Shown: one piece after another, positions 60,907 through 64,000 of the stretch | Layout: each line of letters starts with the position of its first letter | Numbering within the stretch: position 1 is the stretch's first letter | Virus record (IMG/VR): IMGVR_UViG_3300030117_007745 | Span: 1 to 64,000 of that record | DNA length: 64,000 nucleotides | Reading direction: 5' to 3' (one strand) | DNA from: a virus | The notes under the pieces: generated by a model | What the model was told of the DNA's origin: nothing | Databases searched by the model: none | The model's input: the letters and a program-made list of their open reading frames with translations, nothing else | Made by a program: the position numbers and the translations under genes

Positions 60907-61852
60907 TACAGTTCTCCTGATACCACTTGATTGTTTTTTCCAAACCTCTCCCTAAAGTATGGGCTGGCTTCCAATCAAGCTCTTTCTCTGCTTTTGTGCA
61001 ATCTAAAAATAAAGATGTTGGCACAGTCGGCTTTGTTAAATCGTGCCTAATCGCAAGATCTCTACCAGAGCATTGTATCACTTTCTCAACCAAATTTTTA
61101 ATTTTTATTCCCTCTCCTAAGCCCACATTGTAAAGCTCATAGTTGCCTTCTTGCTTCGATAGAGCAGCCTCTATAAAAGAGATAAAATCTTCTACGTACA
61201 GCAAATCTCTTGCTTCTTCGCCTGTTCCCCATACATTAACAAGCCCATCCTGAGATGTCATTACCTTAGTGATTGTTGCCCCTGTAACATGAGACTTCTC
61301 CAAATCGTACTTATCGTAGGGGCCATATAGATTAGAATGCCTGATCACTGTGTGCTTTGTTTTTCCAAAGCCAGCATAAAATTTACACATGTTCTCCAAG
61401 TATACCTTTGTGTGGCCTGCTCCGTAATAAAAAGGCAGAATATCATCTGATGGGTTGTAGTCACTTTCCTTTAAGGCTTTTTCTGATTTTTGGTACATTA
61501 TTGTACAACTAGGGAAAATGAAATGCTCTATACCTTGCTCAAATGCCTCTCGTAAAAGATATGAATTCATTACAACATTGTCTGTTACGTGGATGTATGG
61601 CTTAGAAACAATATCTTTGGCTCCAGTTGTTGTGGCAGCAAACTGCATAACAATATCCACGTCTTTAAGAATATTTGATACCTGCTTTGGATCGCGCAGA
61701 TCACACTGCACCCATTCGACATCTGCATATTCAGATAACGCTGGTCTTTTGAAGTGAGTGGCCCTAATTTTATATTTGTTAGTCTTAGAATAAAAATCTA
61801 ATAAGTTTTTTCCTATAAACCCTGTTGCTCCACAAATCAAAATTCTTTTCAT
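60899..61852 (-). CDS. GDP-fucose synthase-like sugar epimerase/reductase lacking YxxxK
   Basis: 317 residues. GATGFIG (8-14) binds NAD(P). RHSNLYGPYDKYDLEKSHV is typical of the GDP-L-fucose synthase (WcaG) group. The catalytic YxxxK is not seen: FYYGAGHTK places Tyr 142-143 six or seven residues before Lys 149, with Ala at the expected position. GTGEEARDLLYVEDFISFIE and DCTKAEKELDWKPAHTL are otherwise normal. I recall a subfamily with this spacing, so it may still be active. ATGA overlaps join it to both neighbours. Confidence 0.82.
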   Translation of the reverse strand: MKRILICGATGFIGKNLLDFYSKTNKYKIRATHFKRPALSEYADVEWVQCDLRDPKQVSNILKDVDIVMQFAATTTGAKDIVSKPYIHVTDNVVMNSYLLREAFEQGIEHFIFPSCTIMYQKSEKALKESDYNPSDDILPFYYGAGHTKVYLENMCKFYAGFGKTKHTVIRHSNLYGPYDKYDLEKSHVTGATITKVMTSQDGLVNVWGTGEEARDLLYVEDFISFIEAALSKQEGNYELYNVGLGEGIKIKNLVEKVIQCSGRDLAIRHDLTKPTVPTSLFLDCTKAEKELDWKPAHTLGRGLEKTIKWYQENCSE

Positions 61853-62430
61853 TTCTTTCTCCCGTCCAGTATTAGCTCTTCTTTCTTTTCTATGAAAGCA
61901 TTGTAGATCTTATCAACGACCATATCAATGTCCATAGCATTAACTCTATCTGGAGTTGTCTTTATGTTCGTGGGATACACATCTAATACCTGAATATTGT
62001 TTTCTTTTTTGAAACTATTTGAAAACCCTCGAAGGCCCCACTTAGTAGCAGAATACAGAGTTCTGGGTGTCTTTACTTCTAATCCTACCATCGAGTTTAT
62101 ATTTATAACCCCTTTAAGATTTTTCAATAATCTCTTGGTTAAAAGAACTGGGGCCTTTAAATTAACTTCTATCATGGAATTAATTAAATCATCTTCATAT
62201 TCTTCCAAAGGAATGTTCGGACAGACAATCGCAGCGTTATTAACCAACACATTTACCTGTAGTCTGTTGGCCTCTTGAGATAGTTTCTTAACCTCATCTG
62301 CATTTGTCAGGTCGTAATGTTTCCTTCCTTCGTGCCGAAAAACAAAATGGCCCTCGTTTTCAAATTTATTAGCTAAATGAAAACCAAGGCCAGAAGAGCA
62401 TCCAGTTATTAAAATTCTAAACTTATTCAA
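61849..62430 (-). CDS. Classical short-chain dehydrogenase/reductase
   Basis: 193 residues, at the short end of the family. TGCSSGLGFHLA is the cofactor motif, VNVLVNNAAIV the structural NNAG-like motif, and Ser 113, Tyr 126 and Lys 130 (LYSATK) the catalytic triad. The start is TTG at 62430, with GGAG six bases upstream inside the previous gene's end. A keto-reductase step on a sugar intermediate is likely from context, but the substrate cannot be read. Confidence 0.84.
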   Translation of the reverse strand: MNKFRILITGCSSGLGFHLANKFENEGHFVFRHEGRKHYDLTNADEVKKLSQEANRLQVNVLVNNAAIVCPNIPLEEYEDDLINSMIEVNLKAPVLLTKRLLKNLKGVININSMVGLEVKTPRTLYSATKWGLRGFSNSFKKENNIQVLDVYPTNIKTTPDRVNAMDIDMVVDKIYNAFIEKKEELILDGRKK

Positions 62431-63402
62431 TTATTTCTCCAATAATTTAAAAACATCCTTACCAGAGTCTGCCACTGCTTTATTCTCTAGGTACCATTGA
62501 ATTGTTTCCTTCACACCCTCTTCAATTGAAATTTGAGGCTGAAATCCATAAGACTTTGCCCTTTCCATATCGAAGACCCTCCTGTGATCGCCTGTCGGCT
62601 TGGAGGTATCCCACTCTATTTCTACGTTTGCTTCGGCTGCTACAGCTTCAGCAATTCTTTTAATGCTAATTTCATCACCTGATCCGAGATTAAGCGGCTC
62701 TGTTATTTTGTTTTCAACTGCAAAAACCATTCCTCGTGCAACATCTCTAGCATGGATAAAATCCCGAATAGAAGATCCATCTCCCCACACTTCTAGAGTA
62801 TTATTACTAAAGGCTTTTCTTATAAGAGAGGGAATCACCATTGCACTATCTAAATCAAAATTATCATGAGGGCCATATACATTTGCAGGCCTAACAATGC
62901 TGCACTTTCCTTCGCCATATTGCTTTTGGTATGCCTGACATTGAAGCTCGCCCATTCTTTTTGCCCAACCGCCGAACCAATCATTTCTTGACGGCTGTGT
63001 TTGCCATACATCATCCTCTCTTAGTACCTCTGCTGGCTGATATACTCCAACAGTGCTTGTATACAAATACCACTCTACATTGTGATACATGGCCGCTTCT
63101 AGCATATTTGTGTTAAACTGCATCATTGGTCCCATGATTTTTGCCGGCTCTTCAATGCAGACGCGAGGTGAACATTTGATGCCAACTAAATTAAAAACAT
63201 AGTCCATTCCCTCACAAATTTTTAAACACGAAGAGTATTCTCTTAAGTCTACTTTGACAAATGTGACCTTTTCTTTTAAATCTTCTGGCTGTTTTAAGTC
63301 TGCAACATGAACATCTGCACCTTTGTCTAAAAGAATCGTTACCAGTTCACGGCCGATCATTCCTGCTCCGCCTGTTACTAATACTTTTTTATTCTCAAAC
63401 AT
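62431..63402 (-). CDS. Extended short-chain dehydrogenase, GDP-fucose synthase-like
   Basis: 323 residues. TGGAGMIGRELV binds cofactor. The active-site region reads RNDWFGGWAKRMGELQ, where Gly 144 occupies the Tyr position of YxxxK and Phe 143 and Trp 142 precede it. VRPANVYGPHDNFDLDSAMV and GSGDEISIKRIAEAVA are typical of the WcaG/GDP-fucose synthase group. GAGG lies 7 bases before the ATG, which sits in the previous gene's stop region. Probably an epimerase-reductase for a deoxy-sugar nucleotide, with modified catalysis. Confidence 0.82.
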   Translation of the reverse strand: MFENKKVLVTGGAGMIGRELVTILLDKGADVHVADLKQPEDLKEKVTFVKVDLREYSSCLKICEGMDYVFNLVGIKCSPRVCIEEPAKIMGPMMQFNTNMLEAAMYHNVEWYLYTSTVGVYQPAEVLREDDVWQTQPSRNDWFGGWAKRMGELQCQAYQKQYGEGKCSIVRPANVYGPHDNFDLDSAMVIPSLIRKAFSNNTLEVWGDGSSIRDFIHARDVARGMVFAVENKITEPLNLGSGDEISIKRIAEAVAAEANVEIEWDTSKPTGDHRRVFDMERAKSYGFQPQISIEEGVKETIQWYLENKAVADSGKDVFKLLEK

Positions 63403-64000
63403 TGTTTAACCTCTTGCAAAGCTCTAAAATCTGCTCTTCTCTAAGCTCGGGGTGATTTCCTATGTAAAGTCCGTAGTCTTGTATGTAATCAGAAACTTCC
63501 AACTTTCCAACTACCTTATGATCGTATCTTTCAAGGTATGGCTGCCTAGCTTGGTTGCCGCCGCCTGCCGTGCCGAGACGATATTCTACCTTTTCTTCTT
63601 CCAAAATCTCACAAACTAGCTTAATTTTATCGTTATCTTTTGTTAAGATCAAAGGTAGTGCATAATTGCTGCTACCCTCTACATTATACTCTGTATAATA
63701 CAACATATTGTCCAAGTTTGTCAACCAAACATTTAGATTTTCTTGCCTTTTTTCAATATTATAATCAAGACGTTGGATCTGTTCGAGTCCCAAAACTGCA
63801 TTAATCTCGCTTGATCGCATGTTATATCCCGGTACTGCAAAAGTAAACAGCGGATTTACATCTGGCTTTGCGTATTTCTCATGTGTTTCTTGGCTAGCTT
63901 CCCTTGTCATACCATGAGACCTAAACATTCGCGCCAACTGATAAATTTCTTCGTTATTTGTGCAAAGCATGCCACCTTCAATTGTTGTCATGTGATGTCC
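63395..64000 (-). CDS. PLP-dependent sugar enzyme, ColD/E1-like 3-dehydratase candidate, 5' part missing
   Basis: The C-terminal 201 residues of a DegT/DnrJ/EryC1-type enzyme; the frame is open to the window edge. The first visible residues are GHHMTTIEGGM. In sugar aminotransferases the corresponding motif has the PLP-binding Lys where the first His stands. ColD and E1, which remove the 3-hydroxyl instead of transaminating, have His here. RSHGMTRE and FAVPGYNMRSSEINAVLGLE are normal family segments. With a GMD-like and two GDP-fucose-synthase-like genes downstream, a GDP-colitose-like 3,6-dideoxyhexose is a plausible product. This is inference from one residue and context. Confidence 0.8.
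   Translation of the reverse strand, partial: GHHMTTIEGGMLCTNNEEIYQLARMFRSHGMTREASQETHEKYAKPDVNPLFTFAVPGYNMRSSEINAVLGLEQIQRLDYNIEKRQENLNVWLTNLDNMLYYTEYNVEGSSNYALPLILTKDNDKIKLVCEILEEEKVEYRLGTAGGGNQARQPYLERYDHKVVGKLEVSDYIQDYGLYIGNHPELREEQILELCKRLNNV

Noticed and set aside
63395-63991. Complete aminotransferase gene starting at the ATG at 63991
   Set aside because: The frame is open upstream to the edge and the visible part starts inside the PLP-binding motif; it is a truncated gene.

Overview
The window is a dense stretch of an AT-rich, T4-like contractile-tailed phage genome. It carries T4-type large terminase (gp17), portal (gp20), baseplate wedge proteins gp6 and gp25, a gp5-like hub, a gp55-type late sigma factor, a gp61-like primase and a gp46/47-like nuclease-ATPase. 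Every supported gene lies on the minus strand, mostly with ATGA or TAATG start/stop overlaps, so transcription runs from high to low coordinates. Gene content (S74 fibre, giant structural proteins, FmdB ribbon, sugar-nucleotide genes) resembles marine T4-like phages of Gram-negative hosts; this is family knowledge, and the host cannot be named.

Layout in transcription order. 64000-56386: a sugar-nucleotide island with a PLP-dependent 3-dehydratase-like enzyme (cut by the window edge), two extended and one classical short-chain dehydrogenase, a PhyH-type oxygenase, a GDP-mannose 4,6-dehydratase-like enzyme, a split HldE-like heptose kinase and adenylyltransferase, a HAD phosphatase, a cupin and an RmlB-like dehydratase. 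56377-54629: small conserved genes and the late sigma factor. 54636-39544: baseplate genes (hub with a peptidase-like domain, spike-like protein, a 2824-residue giant, gp25, gp6, a 644-residue protein). 39544-17715: tail or baseplate structural proteins, including a 3248-residue giant and two small paralogue families. 17690-9396: replication and repair genes (RuvC-like resolvase, primase, SbcD-SbcC fusion), a repeat-rich lipoprotein, a nucleotidyltransferase, two overlapping small barrel-like genes and probable lysis genes. 9271-1: candidate capsid-targeted small proteins, a cysteine-rich 31-residue peptide, a fibre protein, terminase, portal and probable head-assembly genes.

Three sigma70-type promoters, all with 17-bp spacers, are visible at 17697-17725, 14372-14400 and 9345-9373. 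The first is a perfect TTGACA/TATAAT match that puts +1 on the A of the resolvase start codon. The second is woven into a rho-independent terminator. They would divide the lower half into a resolvase-primase-lipoprotein unit, a repair unit and a packaging unit.

The main leads are: (i) a cluster of neighbouring small proteins with near-identical N-termini ending in a T4 prohead-protease-like site, suggesting capsid-packaged cargo; (ii) the cysteine-rich peptide between them; (iii) an A AAA AAC slippery heptamer at the exact frame junction of two related small genes; (iv) the promoter/terminator chimera and leaderless starts; (v) the sugar island, whose PLP enzyme has His where aminotransferases have the catalytic Lys. 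No tRNA gene, CRISPR array, insertion sequence or integrase was seen, and no gap between genes exceeds about 125 bases.
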